A stretch of 64,000 nucleotides of DNA from Pontibacillus sp. HMF3514 (GCF_009858175.1 NZ_CP047393.1:1364001-1428000); one strand, 5' to 3'; shown: positions 43,836-53,137, counted from the stretch's first letter. The notes: a model not told the origin generated them from the letters alone. Numbers and translations are program-made.

Positions 43836-44009
43836 TTGGCAAAAGACATGCGATGCCGTGCATGTGACGGCTCCGGTTTATTAATGGATGATGAAGAATG
43901 GCGCTACACTTGCACGATTTGCGGTGGAAGCGGAGAACTCATCGCCGGAAAACCAATTGAGCAAGACGGTAATTTTGAAGTAGACGAAATGAATCGAACA
44001 CTGGAATAG
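43836..44009 (+). CDS. Small DnaJ-type zinc-finger protein
   Basis: 57 residues. Two CxxC pairs in CRACDGSG and CTICGGSGEL resemble half of a DnaJ central zinc-binding domain (CxxCxGxG). The start is TTG 43836, 8 bases after AGGAG; the frame's GTG at 43827 overlaps the site. It is 16 bases after the aconitase gene, so likely co-transcribed. A role in handling that enzyme is only a thought from position. Confidence 0.65.
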   Translation: MAKDMRCRACDGSGLLMDDEEWRYTCTICGGSGELIAGKPIEQDGNFEVDEMNRTLE

Positions 44010-44015
44010 TCATTA

Positions 44016-44048
44016 GAAAAAGGCACTCCATCTGGGGTGTCTTTTTCT
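44016..44048 (+). terminator. Terminator
   Basis: An AAAAAGGCACTCC/GGGGTGTCTTTTT stem with T run. Confidence 0.8.
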
Positions 44049-44149
44049 TGTGGTATTGAAGAAAAGGGGACACAATTTAAAAAAATTCCCTTTTTAAAAT
44101 TCCCCCTATTTTATACGATATAATAAAGAAACAAAAAGGGAGAACAAAC

Positions 44150-44548
44150 ATGATATTGAATAAAGATTGCGTCCTATGTAACATAAACCAAGACCCAGAA
44201 CAGCAAATCCTATTAGAAAATGACCATTGTCTTTATATTCAAAAGCTTTCTGAACAAGAAGTTCTTGAAGGAAGCGGTCTCATTATTCCTAAAAATCACG
44301 TTGAGACAGCTTTTGATTTATCTTCAAAAGAGTGGTCAGCTACGAAGGAATTAATGGATCAGGCGAAAACTATGCTAGACGAAACATATGCTCCAGATGG
44401 GTATAGTGTCGGGTGGAATGTGTACCCCATAGGAGGACAACATATCCCGCATGCACACCTCCATATCATTCCGAGATTTAAAGATGAACCCTATGCAGGA
44501 CGTGGCATTCGGTATTGGATGAAGCAAAAAGAGAATAAACGAACATAA
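44150..44548 (+). CDS. HIT family protein
   Basis: 132 residues. A zinc CxxC at the N terminus (CVLCNI) and the histidine triad in PHAHLHIIPR mark a HIT-superfamily nucleotide hydrolase or transferase; GLIIPKNHVET is the usual neighbouring strand. Substrate unknown. AAAGGGAG precedes the ATG. Confidence 0.9.
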   Translation: MILNKDCVLCNINQDPEQQILLENDHCLYIQKLSEQEVLEGSGLIIPKNHVETAFDLSSKEWSATKELMDQAKTMLDETYAPDGYSVGWNVYPIGGQHIPHAHLHIIPRFKDEPYAGRGIRYWMKQKENKRT

Positions 44549-44645
44549 AAGGAGGAGTATGTGGAGAAAGGGTGCTGGGGGAACTGCACTGTTATTGAAT
44601 AGAGGCTTTAGGGAAAAGGTGAGCAAAATATGTTCACCTTATTTC

Positions 44646-45080
44646 TTATTCCTTTTTCTCAACATACCTTTTTAATCCATCTAGTATATCCTTTGCGATT
44701 TTGTTGGTCATACCTTGAAAAAGCTTGCCCATAAATTTCGCAAAGCGATTGTGATACTCAACTTCATATCGCTGCTCGACCAAAGTCATTTCACCTTGAT
44801 CAGTTAAATGGTAGGAGACAGTCATTGTAAAGGCTTTGTTCATGAGTTGATAAGAGAATAAACTTGGTTCTGTAACCTGCAGATTTTTCCCTTCGTATGT
44901 ATTGGTCATTTTGCCTTCTTTCTGTTTTTGTTGAAAAGTAGTGCCCTCATTTTGTTCACTTGCTGGATCGTTATAAGTAATAGAGATGACATCCCTTGTC
45001 CATTGTTCACGTTCAGAAGCAGTTGCTATCGTTTGAAAAACGGTTGAGAGCGGAGCATTGATTGTCACAGAGTATTTCAT
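44646..45080 (-). CDS. SRPBCC (START-like) family protein
   Basis: 144 residues. MKYSVTINAPLSTVFQTIA at the N terminus and a YEVEYHNRFAKFMGKLFQGM amphipathic C-terminal helix are the polyketide-cyclase/START-like fold. Binds a hydrophobic ligand by analogy, otherwise unknown. GGGAGG precedes ATG 45080; the frame upstream has no site. Confidence 0.82.
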   Translation of the reverse strand: MKYSVTINAPLSTVFQTIATASEREQWTRDVISITYNDPASEQNEGTTFQQKQKEGKMTNTYEGKNLQVTEPSLFSYQLMNKAFTMTVSYHLTDQGEMTLVEQRYEVEYHNRFAKFMGKLFQGMTNKIAKDILDGLKRYVEKKE

Positions 45081-45265
45081 TGATATTCCTCCCAATATAG
45101 TAATGCTATTTCCAGAATTTATGTGTAATTTTATTTTAACATTAATTCGTGTAACTGAGGTGATGTAGGAGGAGGGTGGTGAAATATATACATAGGTTAA
45201 CATCACGATTTACCAAGGATATTCGTAATAGTAAGAGGCATACCAACCATAAGGAGGTGTGTTTC

Positions 45266-45526
45266 ATGGCTAGACGAAACAAAATATTAGTTCCAGAAGC
45301 CCGAGATGGATTGGATCAGTTGAAAGCAAAATTGTCCAATTCACAAGATCCGAATCAGGCTAAATACGAAATAGCTAAAGAGCAAAATGTTCCTTTGAAG
45401 GAAGGATATAATGGTGAGCTGAAATCGAAAGATGCTGGTAAAGTAGGAGGCCAAATTGGCGGGAGTATGGTCCGAGAATTGGTTAAGATGGCTCAGCAAA
45501 ACTTAGGTGAGAAAAGTAATAACTAA
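45266..45526 (+). CDS. Alpha/beta-type small acid-soluble spore protein
   Basis: 86 residues. KYEIAKEQNVP contains the GPR protease cleavage site of alpha/beta SASPs, and the GKVGGQIGGSMVRELVKMAQ end matches the DNA-binding helix. Saturates spore DNA and protects it from UV and heat; degraded at germination. ATG 45266 follows AAGGAGG by the usual distance. Expressed in the forespore under SigG by family precedent. A terminator follows. Confidence 0.9.
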   Translation: MARRNKILVPEARDGLDQLKAKLSNSQDPNQAKYEIAKEQNVPLKEGYNGELKSKDAGKVGGQIGGSMVRELVKMAQQNLGEKSNN

Positions 45527-45528
45527 AG

Positions 45529-45560
45529 GCAAACCTACCCGATGGGGTAGGTTTGTTTTC
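45529..45560. terminator. Terminator between convergent genes
   Basis: AAACCTACCC pairs with GGGTAGGTTT, with T on one side and A on the other. Confidence 0.8.
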
Positions 45561-45856
45561 TATCGTGAAGCGACACCTTTTTCAAATTTTCTTATCACTT
45601 TATCTTTATTAAATGTAATCGCTGCAAAAGAGTTAGGAGCTTTACCCTCCCATATGTAATGTACAGTGTTGTCAGACTTTTTACTGTCAGCTTTACCTTC
45701 TGATCCAACAATTTCAACTACCTCTTCATAGGACATGCCTTTTTCAATTTTATGGTATTCTTTGTTTGTAATGAGTTTCGCATCTTCTTCACTCTCAGCG
45801 CTGCACCCAATCAGAAAACATGAGAGAATAAAGGAAATGAATATGAACTTTTTCAA
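45560..45856 (-). CDS. Small lipoprotein, DUF3862/SmpA-like
   Basis: 98 residues. The signal peptide ends in FLIGC (lipobox). YHKIEKGMSYEEVVEIVGSEG is the BLIP/SmpA-OmlA-like (DUF3862) motif, and AAITFNKDKVIRK the closing strand. The start is TTG 45856, 6 bases after AAGGGGAG. Protein-binding or unknown. Confidence 0.8.
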   Translation of the reverse strand: MKKFIFISFILSCFLIGCSAESEEDAKLITNKEYHKIEKGMSYEEVVEIVGSEGKADSKKSDNTVHYIWEGKAPNSFAAITFNKDKVIRKFEKGVASR

Positions 45857-45926
45857 TACAATCTCCCCTTATATAAAAGATTAGTTTCTATTTTTACGAT
45901 TTCAATGAAGAAAGGATTCGTTTTAT

Positions 45927-47333
45927 ATGAAAAATTCTGTAAATGTTCAAGAATACGATGCATTAGGACAAAAGAAGTTATTGGATGAGGGCCATATTAC
46001 GCCATTTGAATTAACTGAGTTTTACATAGATAAAATTAATGAAAAGAATCCAGAGTTGAATGCGATAGTACATACGATGTTTGATGATGCTCTAGACAAA
46101 GTGAAGCAAAATGGTTTTCGAGAAGGAGCTCTAGCAGGTTTGCCATTCTTAATAAAAGATTTGAACCCAGTAGCTGGATATAAAGCCACCTCTGGATCAC
46201 GCTTATTAGAAGATTTTGTACCAGGAATAAGCGATGAAACAGTTGAAAGGTTCCGACGTGCAGGACTTAACTTTTTAGGGAAAACCAACACTTCTGAATT
46301 TGGCTTTTTGCCCACAACAGAGCCTGAGTTATTTGGACCTACACGAAACCCATGGGATTCTCGATTGTCTGCAGGTGGTTCAAGTGGAGGGGCTGCAGCC
46401 GCTGTTGCCTCTGGGATGATTCCATTCGCTCATGCAAGTGATGGGGGTGGTTCAATTCGCATTCCAGCATCTGCTTGCGGATTGTTTGGATTTAAACCAT
46501 CTAGAGGACAATTGCCGTATTCCATGTATATGAATCATCTGGCCGTAAATCATGCGTTAACACGATCAGTTAGGGATAGTGCAGCCTTACTTGATGTTTT
46601 GCATGGAGAAGCGCCAGGGGAACTCTATCCAACGTTTCAGTCTGATGGCTTTTTAAATGCTACAAAAGAACATCCAGGTAAGCTGCGTATCGCTGTAACA
46701 CCTGATTTTGGTGGGCACGTATCCATAGATGATGAAACGAAAAAGGCTTTTCAGCAATCTGTGCAACTTTTGAAGGATTTGGGGCATGAAGTAGTTGAAG
46801 CTTCACCACAATTTGATTTTAAAGCGGTTGCAGATAATTTTATTAAAGTTTGGGTTGCTGGAGGAGCTGTTGTCATTAAGCATTTAGGAAAGGTGAATGG
46901 AGTACAGCCTGGTCCAGATCATTTAGAACCGTTGTCTTACAACGTTTATCAGCAAGGATCAGAATTATCAGCCCTCGAATATGAGGAAGCTCGTGTGTTA
47001 TTACAGATGGAGTCTAAAAAATTGCTGAATTTCCATGATCAGTATGATATCTTGCTTACGCCTGTTTTAAATAAGCTACCAGCACCTGTGGGATCATTTA
47101 AACAAACTTCCCCACAGGCGATGTTTACGAACTTTACGGATTACTGCAGCTTCACACCAATCTCTAATGTAACGGGTCAGCCTTCTATGAGTATGCCACT
47201 ATATTGGACGGATGAAGGCTTACCAATCGGTGCACATTTTACAGGCCGCCTTGGTGAGGATGAGCTTTTGTTTAAGTTAGCTGCTCAAATTGAAAGGGAG
47301 AAACCGTGGCTTACGAAATATAAAGAAGTGTAA
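45927..47333 (+). CDS. Amidase (amidase signature family)
   Basis: 468 residues. The Ser-cisSer-Lys catalytic set is complete: Lys77 in LIKDLNP, the cis-Ser in [14 protein letters not shown] and nucleophile Ser in [13 protein letters not shown]. Relatives include GatA and general amidases; no GatB or GatC adjoins, so it is likely a stand-alone amide hydrolase of unknown substrate. AAAGGA precedes the ATG. A small membrane protein follows closely. Confidence 0.88.
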   Translation: MKNSVNVQEYDALGQKKLLDEGHITPFELTEFYIDKINEKNPELNAIVHTMFDDALDKVKQNGFREGALAGLPFLIKDLNPVAGYKATSGSRLLEDFVPGISDETVERFRRAGLNFLGKTNTSEFGFLPTTEPELFGPTRNPWDSRLSAGGSSGGAAAAVASGMIPFAHASDGGGSIRIPASACGLFGFKPSRGQLPYSMYMNHLAVNHALTRSVRDSAALLDVLHGEAPGELYPTFQSDGFLNATKEHPGKLRIAVTPDFGGHVSIDDETKKAFQQSVQLLKDLGHEVVEASPQFDFKAVADNFIKVWVAGGAVVIKHLGKVNGVQPGPDHLEPLSYNVYQQGSELSALEYEEARVLLQMESKKLLNFHDQYDILLTPVLNKLPAPVGSFKQTSPQAMFTNFTDYCSFTPISNVTGQPSMSMPLYWTDEGLPIGAHFTGRLGEDELLFKLAAQIEREKPWLTKYKEV

Positions 47334-47354
47334 GAAAATAAGGTGGGAAACACA

Positions 47355-47663
47355 ATGGCTGTTTTTTTCATTACGGTGAATATCATGGCTTCCATTTTTA
47401 TTTTTATTGCCGCTTTGGTCAGTGAGCATGTACTAGTAGCAAATAATTTTAAAAATATGGTTCGCCTAATCGTCTGTCTATTTATTAGTTGGTTTGGTCC
47501 CTATTTAATCATCGATGTAGTTGGGGGATTTCCTTATGGAGAGAGCTTTCTAAGGAATAAAGTGTTTTACGTATTAGGTGCTTCGGTTATAGCATTTGTG
47601 TGTTGGCAATTAGTTTTCTACGATTTATTTGGTGATGTTGATGAAGGATATGAATTAGATTAA
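47355..47663 (+). CDS. Three-helix membrane protein, unknown
   Basis: 102 residues with three hydrophobic segments (about 2-22, 33-50, 68-88) and an acidic tail. ATG 47355 follows AAGGTGGG by 7 bases; the GTG at 47343 overlaps the site. Twenty-one bases after the amidase stop, probably co-transcribed. No family recognised. Confidence 0.6.
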   Translation: MAVFFITVNIMASIFIFIAALVSEHVLVANNFKNMVRLIVCLFISWFGPYLIIDVVGGFPYGESFLRNKVFYVLGASVIAFVCWQLVFYDLFGDVDEGYELD

Positions 47664-47666
47664 TCA

Positions 47667-47697
47667 AAACCACCAAGCTACTGTAGCTTGGTGGTTT
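47667..47697 (+). terminator. Terminator
   Basis: An AACCACCAAGCTA/TAGCTTGGTGGTT stem. Confidence 0.8.
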
Positions 47698-47734
47698 CAT
47701 ATATTACAATTAATTTTAATTTTAACCGAGATTC

Positions 47735-48030
47735 TAGTGAGTCTTCTTCACTCAAAAAGAGAACTTCCTCACTAATTAATTGATCTTCTTCACTTAAAAA
47801 GAGAGCTTCCTCACTAATTAGTTGGTCTTCTTCACTTAAAAAGAGAGCTTCCTCACTAATTAATTGATCTTCTTCACTTAAAAGAGAACTTCCTCACTAA
47901 TTAATTGATCTTCTTCACTTAAAAAGAGAACTTCCTCACTAATTAGTTGGTCTTCTTCACTTAAAAAGAGAACTTCCTCACTAATTAGTTGGTCTTCTTC
48001 ACTTAATCAGACAACTTCCACACTTCTTTG
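47735..48030. repeat. Tandem array of 14 CTTCNTCACT units, period 21 bp
   Basis: CTTC[T/C]TCACT begins at 47743, 47764, 47785, 47806, 47827, 47848, 47869, 47889, 47910, 47931, 47952, 47973 and 47994, with a decayed unit at 48015. All steps are 21 except one of 20. Alternate units differ (CTTCTTCACTTAAAAAGAGA then CTTCCTCACTAATTARTTGR), giving a 42-bp super-repeat. It follows a terminator and precedes the MBL-rhodanese promoter. Confidence 0.92.
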
Positions 48031-48183
48031 CTACTTTGTCCTTCCCCATGCCAGCCTTATACCACTATATGTAACAATGCCAAACACATTTAACAAAATC
48101 TTCACACCCGTGTAAGTAGGGGAATAAGAACTTATGTAGAAATGTGTTACATAATGAGTTGGAAAGGTACTTGAGCTCACCTG

Positions 48184-48212
48184 TTTACCCATAGGGGTAT
48201 ATGTGTTATGAT
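48184..48212 (+). promoter_or_regulatory. Promoter with CstR/CsoR-like operator
   Basis: TTTACC (48184-48189), 17 bases, TATGAT (48207-48212). The near-palindrome TACCCATAGGGGTA (48186-48199) overlaps the -35 and the spacer. TACCC-N4-GGGTA is the pattern bound by CsoR/CstR-family repressors; CstR controls persulfide detoxification genes such as the one downstream. Confidence 0.65.
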
Positions 48213-48287
48213 AAATCATGTAGTTAAGATATTGATTTCTTAATATAATCAAAATTACACTAAAAACGTGAAAGAGAGGGATTTTGC

Positions 48288-49706
48288 ATGTTACTAAAGT
48301 ATTTTTATGATGAAAAATTAGCTCAAGCTTCTTATATGGTCGGATGTCAAGCGACAGGAGAAGCATTAGTGGTGGATCCGTCTCGTGATATTCAAGCATA
48401 TTTAGACACAGCTAAAAAAGAAAACTTAACCATTACAAAAGTAGCCGAAACACACATTCATGCTGACTTTGTATCAGGAGCTCGCGAACTAGCGACGCAA
48501 ACAGGTGCAACAGCTATGCTATCTGGAGAAGGTGGAGAGGATTGGTCTTATCAATTCTTAGATACCATCAACCATGAGCTTGTTTACGATGGCAGTAAAT
48601 TTAAAGTTGGTAATGTAACGATTGAAGTTATGCACACTCCTGGTCACACGCCAGAATCTATTTCATTCGTTCTTTATGATCGTGATCAAGATGCACCTAT
48701 GGGTATCTTTACTGGTGACTTTGTCTTCGTTGGAGATGTGGGTCGACCTGATTTACTTGAAAAAGCAGCAGGTCTTGAAAACACATCAGAAATTGGCGGA
48801 CGTGAAATGTTCAAATCTCTAGAACGCTTCAAGGCTCTTCCTGACTATATGCAAGTATGGCCTGGGCACGGAGCTGGAAGTGCTTGTGGTAAAGCTCTTG
48901 GAGCAATTCCATCTAGCACAGTTGGCTATGAGAAAATTACAAACTGGGCACTTGCGTATGAAGATGAAGATGCATTCGTAAAGGACCTTGTTTCAGAACA
49001 ACCAGAGCCACCTAAATACTTTGCTGTTATGAAAAAGGTAAATAAAGAAGGACCAGCGCTTTTAAGTGAGCTTGGTGAACCAACTCATAAGAGCTGGAGT
49101 GCTGAGGAATTAGGAGAACAACTTCGTAACGATCTACAACTTATCGACACACGTCCAGCGGCTCAATTCGCTGAAGAGCATATTCCTGGAACGATCAACA
49201 TTCCAAACAACAAGTCCTTTGCAAATTGGGCAGGTTGGCTAGTGGATTATAATAAGCCTGTTTACCTGATTACAGAACAAGATCAAATAGAAGATTTAAC
49301 AAAAGCACTGCGTTCTATTGGAGCTGACAGTGTAGCTGGATTTATGACACCAGCAGAGCTTACCGAGCTTAAAGTAGAAGGCATGGATATGGAATCTTAT
49401 AAAGTAACAACTCCAGAGGAAATTGCTGAAAGTATTGAAGCTGGAGATGTTCATTTACTAGATGTGCGTAATCAAAATGAGTGGGATGCAGGACACATTC
49501 CACAAGCACAACACATTATGTTAGGTTACTTGCAAGAACGAATTGATGAAGTTCCTACAGATAAACCAGTTGTACTGCAATGTCAATCTGGTGGTCGTTC
49601 TGCAATGGCGACAAGTATTCTACAAGCAAATGGCATTAAAGATGTAATCAATATGCAAGGTGGGTTTGGTGCTTGGTCTAAGCGTCAACTTCCACAAACA
49701 TCATAA
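48288..49706 (+). CDS. Persulfide dioxygenase-rhodanese fusion, CstB-like
   Basis: 472 residues. Metallo-beta-lactamase domain about 1-240 with HIHAD, HTPGH, GDFVFVGD and WPGHGAGSACGK, as in ETHE1-type persulfide dioxygenases. Then two rhodanese domains: the first (about 270-360) has no catalytic Cys in the loop (YLITEQDQ), the second (about 375-470) has CQSGGRS (Cys about 432). This order, with an inactive then an active rhodanese, matches Staphylococcus CstB, which oxidises persulfide to thiosulfate. The operator upstream fits the same regulation. Confidence 0.88.
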   Translation: MLLKYFYDEKLAQASYMVGCQATGEALVVDPSRDIQAYLDTAKKENLTITKVAETHIHADFVSGARELATQTGATAMLSGEGGEDWSYQFLDTINHELVYDGSKFKVGNVTIEVMHTPGHTPESISFVLYDRDQDAPMGIFTGDFVFVGDVGRPDLLEKAAGLENTSEIGGREMFKSLERFKALPDYMQVWPGHGAGSACGKALGAIPSSTVGYEKITNWALAYEDEDAFVKDLVSEQPEPPKYFAVMKKVNKEGPALLSELGEPTHKSWSAEELGEQLRNDLQLIDTRPAAQFAEEHIPGTINIPNNKSFANWAGWLVDYNKPVYLITEQDQIEDLTKALRSIGADSVAGFMTPAELTELKVEGMDMESYKVTTPEEIAESIEAGDVHLLDVRNQNEWDAGHIPQAQHIMLGYLQERIDEVPTDKPVVLQCQSGGRSAMATSILQANGIKDVINMQGGFGAWSKRQLPQTS

Positions 49707-49717
49707 AAACTAAAGCT

Positions 49718-49752
49718 AATCCCCTTGAGTGAAACGCTCAAGGGGATTTTTA
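49718..49752 (+). terminator. Terminator of the CstB-like gene
   Basis: AATCCCCTTGAGT pairs with GCTCAAGGGGATT, then T run. Confidence 0.85.
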
Positions 49753-49774
49753 TGAGAGATAATTATAAATGAAA

Positions 49775-49820
49775 AAGCCGTATTGCACTAGGATATACCT
49801 ATGCAATACGGTCTTTTAAT
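49775..49820. terminator. Second terminator-like hairpin
   Basis: AAGCCGTATTGCA pairs with TGCAATACGGTCTT, then T-rich. Confidence 0.6.
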
Positions 49821-49902
49821 TATCTCCAAGGATTTATATTTATTCACTTAATTTGCTACACCTGTTTCGATATAGCTGCGCACGAGCTTCCATTCATTTG
49901 TC

Positions 49903-49945
49903 ATAAAAAGAGAAGGTAGATCCCTATATTAGGAATCTACCTTCT
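49903..49945 (-). terminator. Terminator of the YihY-like gene
   Basis: AGAAGGTAGATCCCTA pairs with TAGGAATCTACCTTCT; on the minus strand a CTCTTTTT run follows. Confidence 0.7.
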
Positions 49946-50750
49946 TCTTTCCTTTTTGCAAATATAGATAATTGATTTCTGCTCCAACCATAAGAATTAA
50001 TCCTGTTAAAAAGAACCAAAGCATTAAAATAATGACGCCTCCTAGGCTTCCATAGGTGGCAGAGTAGTTTGCGAAATTACTAATGTAGAAAGAAAATGCT
50101 AATGAAATAACCTGCCATAATAATGTTGCAATTAATGCACCAGGTAAAGCGACTTTAAATGGATTTTTAGTGTTTGGTGCAAAGTGATATAGCAACATGA
50201 GTACAAATGCCATTACAACAATACTGATGATCCAACGTAAAATTTGGAATAGGATTACTGTCTGTTCAGGTAAGTTTAAGATAGATTGTAAATATTGAAT
50301 GATGACGTCTCCGAATACTGGAAGAATTAATGCGATAACAATCGCAAAAATCATACCAAAAGTTAAGGCAATGGAAAGGAGACGGACTTTTATAAAAGAT
50401 CGTTCTTCTTGAATGTTGAACGCAAGATTTGTAGCTGTGATAAATGCATTCATACCGCTTGATGCTGACCAAATTGTACCCAGAATACCTACTGTTAGTA
50501 AGCCACCTTTAGGGTTTTGAACGACTTGAATAATGTTTTCTTTAAATGCATCTGCCGTTTCACTCGGGATCATTGATTTTATAAAAGATAATGCTTGTTC
50601 TGGATCAATATTTAAGTAAGGTAAAATCGAGAGCAAAAGGATTAACAACGGCACTATAGAGAGTAAGTAATAAAAAGCTTGAGCTGCAGCTAATAATGGT
50701 ACATTGTCTTTTTGAAATTCATGAATGAAGTTTTTGATCGTTGATATCAT
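49929..50750 (-). CDS. YihY/BrkB family membrane protein
   Basis: 273 residues, about six membrane helices. LLAAAQAFYYLLSIVPLLILL near the N terminus, SASSGMNAFITATNLAFN and the final SATYGSLGGVIILMLWFFLTG match the YihY/BrkB family (once called RNase BN). Function unsettled. GGAGG precedes the ATG. Confidence 0.88.
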   Translation of the reverse strand: MISTIKNFIHEFQKDNVPLLAAAQAFYYLLSIVPLLILLLSILPYLNIDPEQALSFIKSMIPSETADAFKENIIQVVQNPKGGLLTVGILGTIWSASSGMNAFITATNLAFNIQEERSFIKVRLLSIALTFGMIFAIVIALILPVFGDVIIQYLQSILNLPEQTVILFQILRWIISIVVMAFVLMLLYHFAPNTKNPFKVALPGALIATLLWQVISLAFSFYISNFANYSATYGSLGGVIILMLWFFLTGLILMVGAEINYLYLQKGKKKVDS

Positions 50751-50869
50751 AGCGCGCCTCCAAGAAATATAGTTTACAGTCTATATCCCCTTGATGAAGA
50801 TGATATAATCTGATTCTTTAAAATCAACTGTGTTAAAGGTGATTTTATGAAAATTTGGTATATCCATGA

Positions 50870-50906
50870 AAAAAGCCCCCAGGTCTTGTTAAAACTTGGG
50901 GGCTCT
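50870..50906 (-). terminator. Terminator of the desaturase gene
   Basis: AGCCCCCAGGT pairs with ACTTGGGGGCT; T-rich on the minus-strand side. Confidence 0.8.
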
Positions 50907-50910
50907 AGCT

Positions 50911-51990
50911 TTATTCTTGTGCTTTGGTGTTTTTAGGTGTTGTGCTTACTGTTTTAGATTTTACGTTATCTGGATCCAATCCGTATCCGAGTGAACCGTA
51001 CATTGCACCTTGGTTTGGATCCACGAGCTCGTAATTTTCAAAGTAAACACGAGGTGTGTTCCATAAGGCTTTTAAGGCTTTGCCCATAGGCATCTCATGG
51101 TATCGTTCTGGCCACATTTCTTTAATGTGTTTCTTAACTAATGGATAGTATTTCGGACTCATACCTGGGAATAGGTGGTGCTCTGTATGGTATGAGAAGT
51201 TAAAGTGAATCACGTCAACCCATTTTGGAACTGTAACGGTTAAGCTATTGGCTAGCGGATCGTTAACAGGTACAAGTGGGTTCAGTCGGTGATTCGTAGA
51301 AATATATGCCATGACAATAAAGTTTGCAATGAGTAATGGAATCAAGAAAGCAAATACCCATTTTTCTAGACCCATAACGAAAATGAGGCTTATCCATGTT
51401 GCCCAAGGCAAAGCAATTTGAAGCCACACTTTTGGTTGGGTTTTAGGTTTGAATTCTTTAATATACATCGTAAACATTTTCATGGAGTGTGCTGTGAACT
51501 GAACCGTTAATGATGCAAAGCTGAAAAAGGCACGAACTGAAAATGGTAAGCGGTAAACCCAACGGAAAGCTTTCATTTTAGAGATTTTTTCTAAGGTTGG
51601 CCATGCATCTGGGTCATTTTCTTCATGCTGCGTATGAACATGGTGCTCCATGTTATGCCACTTTCTCCAAAGCTTTGGACCTGTTGTTAAAGGGAAAAAG
51701 GCGATGGCGCCAAGTATATCTCTAAGCCAAGGCTTTCGTACAACAGTTCCGTGTAAGATTTCGTGTCCTAGAAATCCCAATCCTGCAAAGCTAAATCCAA
51801 TTACTACGGAGAATAGCAGGTTAATTAAAGGATGGAAATTCAGTAATCCAATCAATAGAAAAGATGCGACGGTAATAAGCAGGTAGGCTAGTCCACCGAA
51901 AAGACGAGCGGGTACAGGTTTAAATGCGTCTTTAGGTAGATGTTTTTTGACATGTTTCGCATACCAACTAAAGGAGTGAAGTTCTTTCAT
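50911..51990 (-). CDS. Fatty acid desaturase
   Basis: 359 residues. Three histidine boxes for the diiron site: HEILH (about 76), HNMEHH (about 112) and HTEHH (about 268), between four or so membrane helices. Introduces a double bond in membrane lipid acyl chains, as B. subtilis Des does during cold adaptation. AAGGAG precedes the ATG. No DesK/DesR-like pair adjoins. Transcribed alone by position. Confidence 0.9.
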   Translation of the reverse strand: MKELHSFSWYAKHVKKHLPKDAFKPVPARLFGGLAYLLITVASFLLIGLLNFHPLINLLFSVVIGFSFAGLGFLGHEILHGTVVRKPWLRDILGAIAFFPLTTGPKLWRKWHNMEHHVHTQHEENDPDAWPTLEKISKMKAFRWVYRLPFSVRAFFSFASLTVQFTAHSMKMFTMYIKEFKPKTQPKVWLQIALPWATWISLIFVMGLEKWVFAFLIPLLIANFIVMAYISTNHRLNPLVPVNDPLANSLTVTVPKWVDVIHFNFSYHTEHHLFPGMSPKYYPLVKKHIKEMWPERYHEMPMGKALKALWNTPRVYFENYELVDPNQGAMYGSLGYGLDPDNVKSKTVSTTPKNTKAQE

Positions 51991-52224
51991 GATAGCTGGC
52001 TCCTTCCATAAGTCGTTATATATTCTTATTATGGTACATTTTTGTATGACTTATTAGTGGTAATCGTATCAACGAAAAATGTCAGAAGTCAATGAAAATT
52101 ATTACCTGGTATTAAAGATTGGTACTATTTCCACGTCTTTGTAAATTACAACATGAAATTTTTATTGCAATCCTTTCTTCGCTCTCATATGATGATAAAG
52201 ACAGCTAGAAAGGGAGATCTAATA

Positions 52225-52836
52225 ATGGCTTGGGATCTATTAAATATTATTGCCGTTGCAGCATTTGCTTTTAGTGGGGCAATTGTAGCAATGAGTGAGC
52301 GTTATGATATATTTGGTGTATTTATTTTAGGATTGGCAACCCCTTTTGCAGGTGGAATTGCACGTAACCTATTTTTACAAGAGCCTGTTGTACATATTTG
52401 GGACCAAGGCTTTTTGCTTTATGTTGCAGTTGGTACCATTTTAATCGCCTATTTCTTTCCGAAAAGTTGGGTCATGCTCTGGGATCGATGGAATGTGTAC
52501 ACTGATGCTATAGGTCTGTCCGCTTTTGCCGTTCAAGGTGCACTCTTTGCGGTCCAGCAGGATTACAGTTTAGGACCGATGTTGTTCTGTTCGACGATAA
52601 CGGGTGTAGGGGGCGGTGTTGCTCGTGACGTCTTAGCACAACGCAGGCCGATGGTGCTGCATCAGGAAATCTATGCGGTTTGGGCTATGTTAACCGGACT
52701 TTTTATCGCAATTGGATTTATCGATGCTTCAAGCGTAGTACAATTGTATATTCTGTTCTTTGTTATGATTGCGATGAGGGTGCTCTCCTACCATTTAAAT
52801 TGGCACTTAAGGTTCCGAGATCTCTATCGGTTATGA
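52225..52836 (+). CDS. TRIC channel/UPF0126 family membrane protein
   Basis: 203 residues, seven membrane helices in two related halves: AFAFSGAIVAMSERYDIFGV and AVQGALFAVQQDYSLGPMLF each with a following G-GG-R-D/N region (GGIARNL, GGGVARDVL). Prokaryotic TRIC-type cation channels share this layout. ATG 52225 follows AAAGGGAG; the upstream frame has no site. Confidence 0.88.
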   Translation: MAWDLLNIIAVAAFAFSGAIVAMSERYDIFGVFILGLATPFAGGIARNLFLQEPVVHIWDQGFLLYVAVGTILIAYFFPKSWVMLWDRWNVYTDAIGLSAFAVQGALFAVQQDYSLGPMLFCSTITGVGGGVARDVLAQRRPMVLHQEIYAVWAMLTGLFIAIGFIDASSVVQLYILFFVMIAMRVLSYHLNWHLRFRDLYRL

Positions 52837-52929
52837 TGTATGAATATTAGGGGTAAGGTAAAAATTGAAACGTTTAAACTCCTCAATCGTATGGAATAGT
52901 GACAACAAAAGGCAGAAAGGGTGCTATAC

Positions 52930-53133
52930 ATGAGTGAAAAAGGTTGCGTAAAATGCGGAAGCACGGATGCAGGAACGAAGGATGTATCCATGACAGGAAG
53001 CGGATTAGCTAAAATGTTCGATGTTCAAAATAACAAATTTACCGTGGTCTATTGTAAAAACTGCGGTTATTCCGAATTCTATAACCAAAATGCATCACTT
53101 GGATCCAACGTATTTGATTTCTTCTTTGGTTAA
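52930..53133 (+). CDS. Zinc-ribbon protein
   Basis: 67 residues. Two CxxC pairs (CVKCGS and CKNCGYSEFY) form a zinc ribbon like the DUF2082 nucleic-acid-binding-type proteins. The middle DVSMTGSGLAKMFDVQNNKF and the glycine/phenylalanine end are typical. ATG 52930 follows AAAGGGTG. Function unknown. Confidence 0.8.
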   Translation: MSEKGCVKCGSTDAGTKDVSMTGSGLAKMFDVQNNKFTVVYCKNCGYSEFYNQNASLGSNVFDFFFG

Positions 53134-53137
53134 GAAT

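Noticed and set aside
44549-44645. Small frame after AAAGGAGG downstream of the HIT gene
   Set aside because: ATG and GTG options both lie too close to the site and give short peptides running into the convergent gene; more likely a remnant.
47735-48030. CRISPR-like direct repeats
   Set aside because: The 21-bp units are adjacent with no unique spacers, and no cas genes are in the window.
49849-49905. 18-codon minus-strand frame between the CstB-like and YihY-like genes
   Set aside because: Protein-like but without a ribosome site, and it lies after the YihY terminator.
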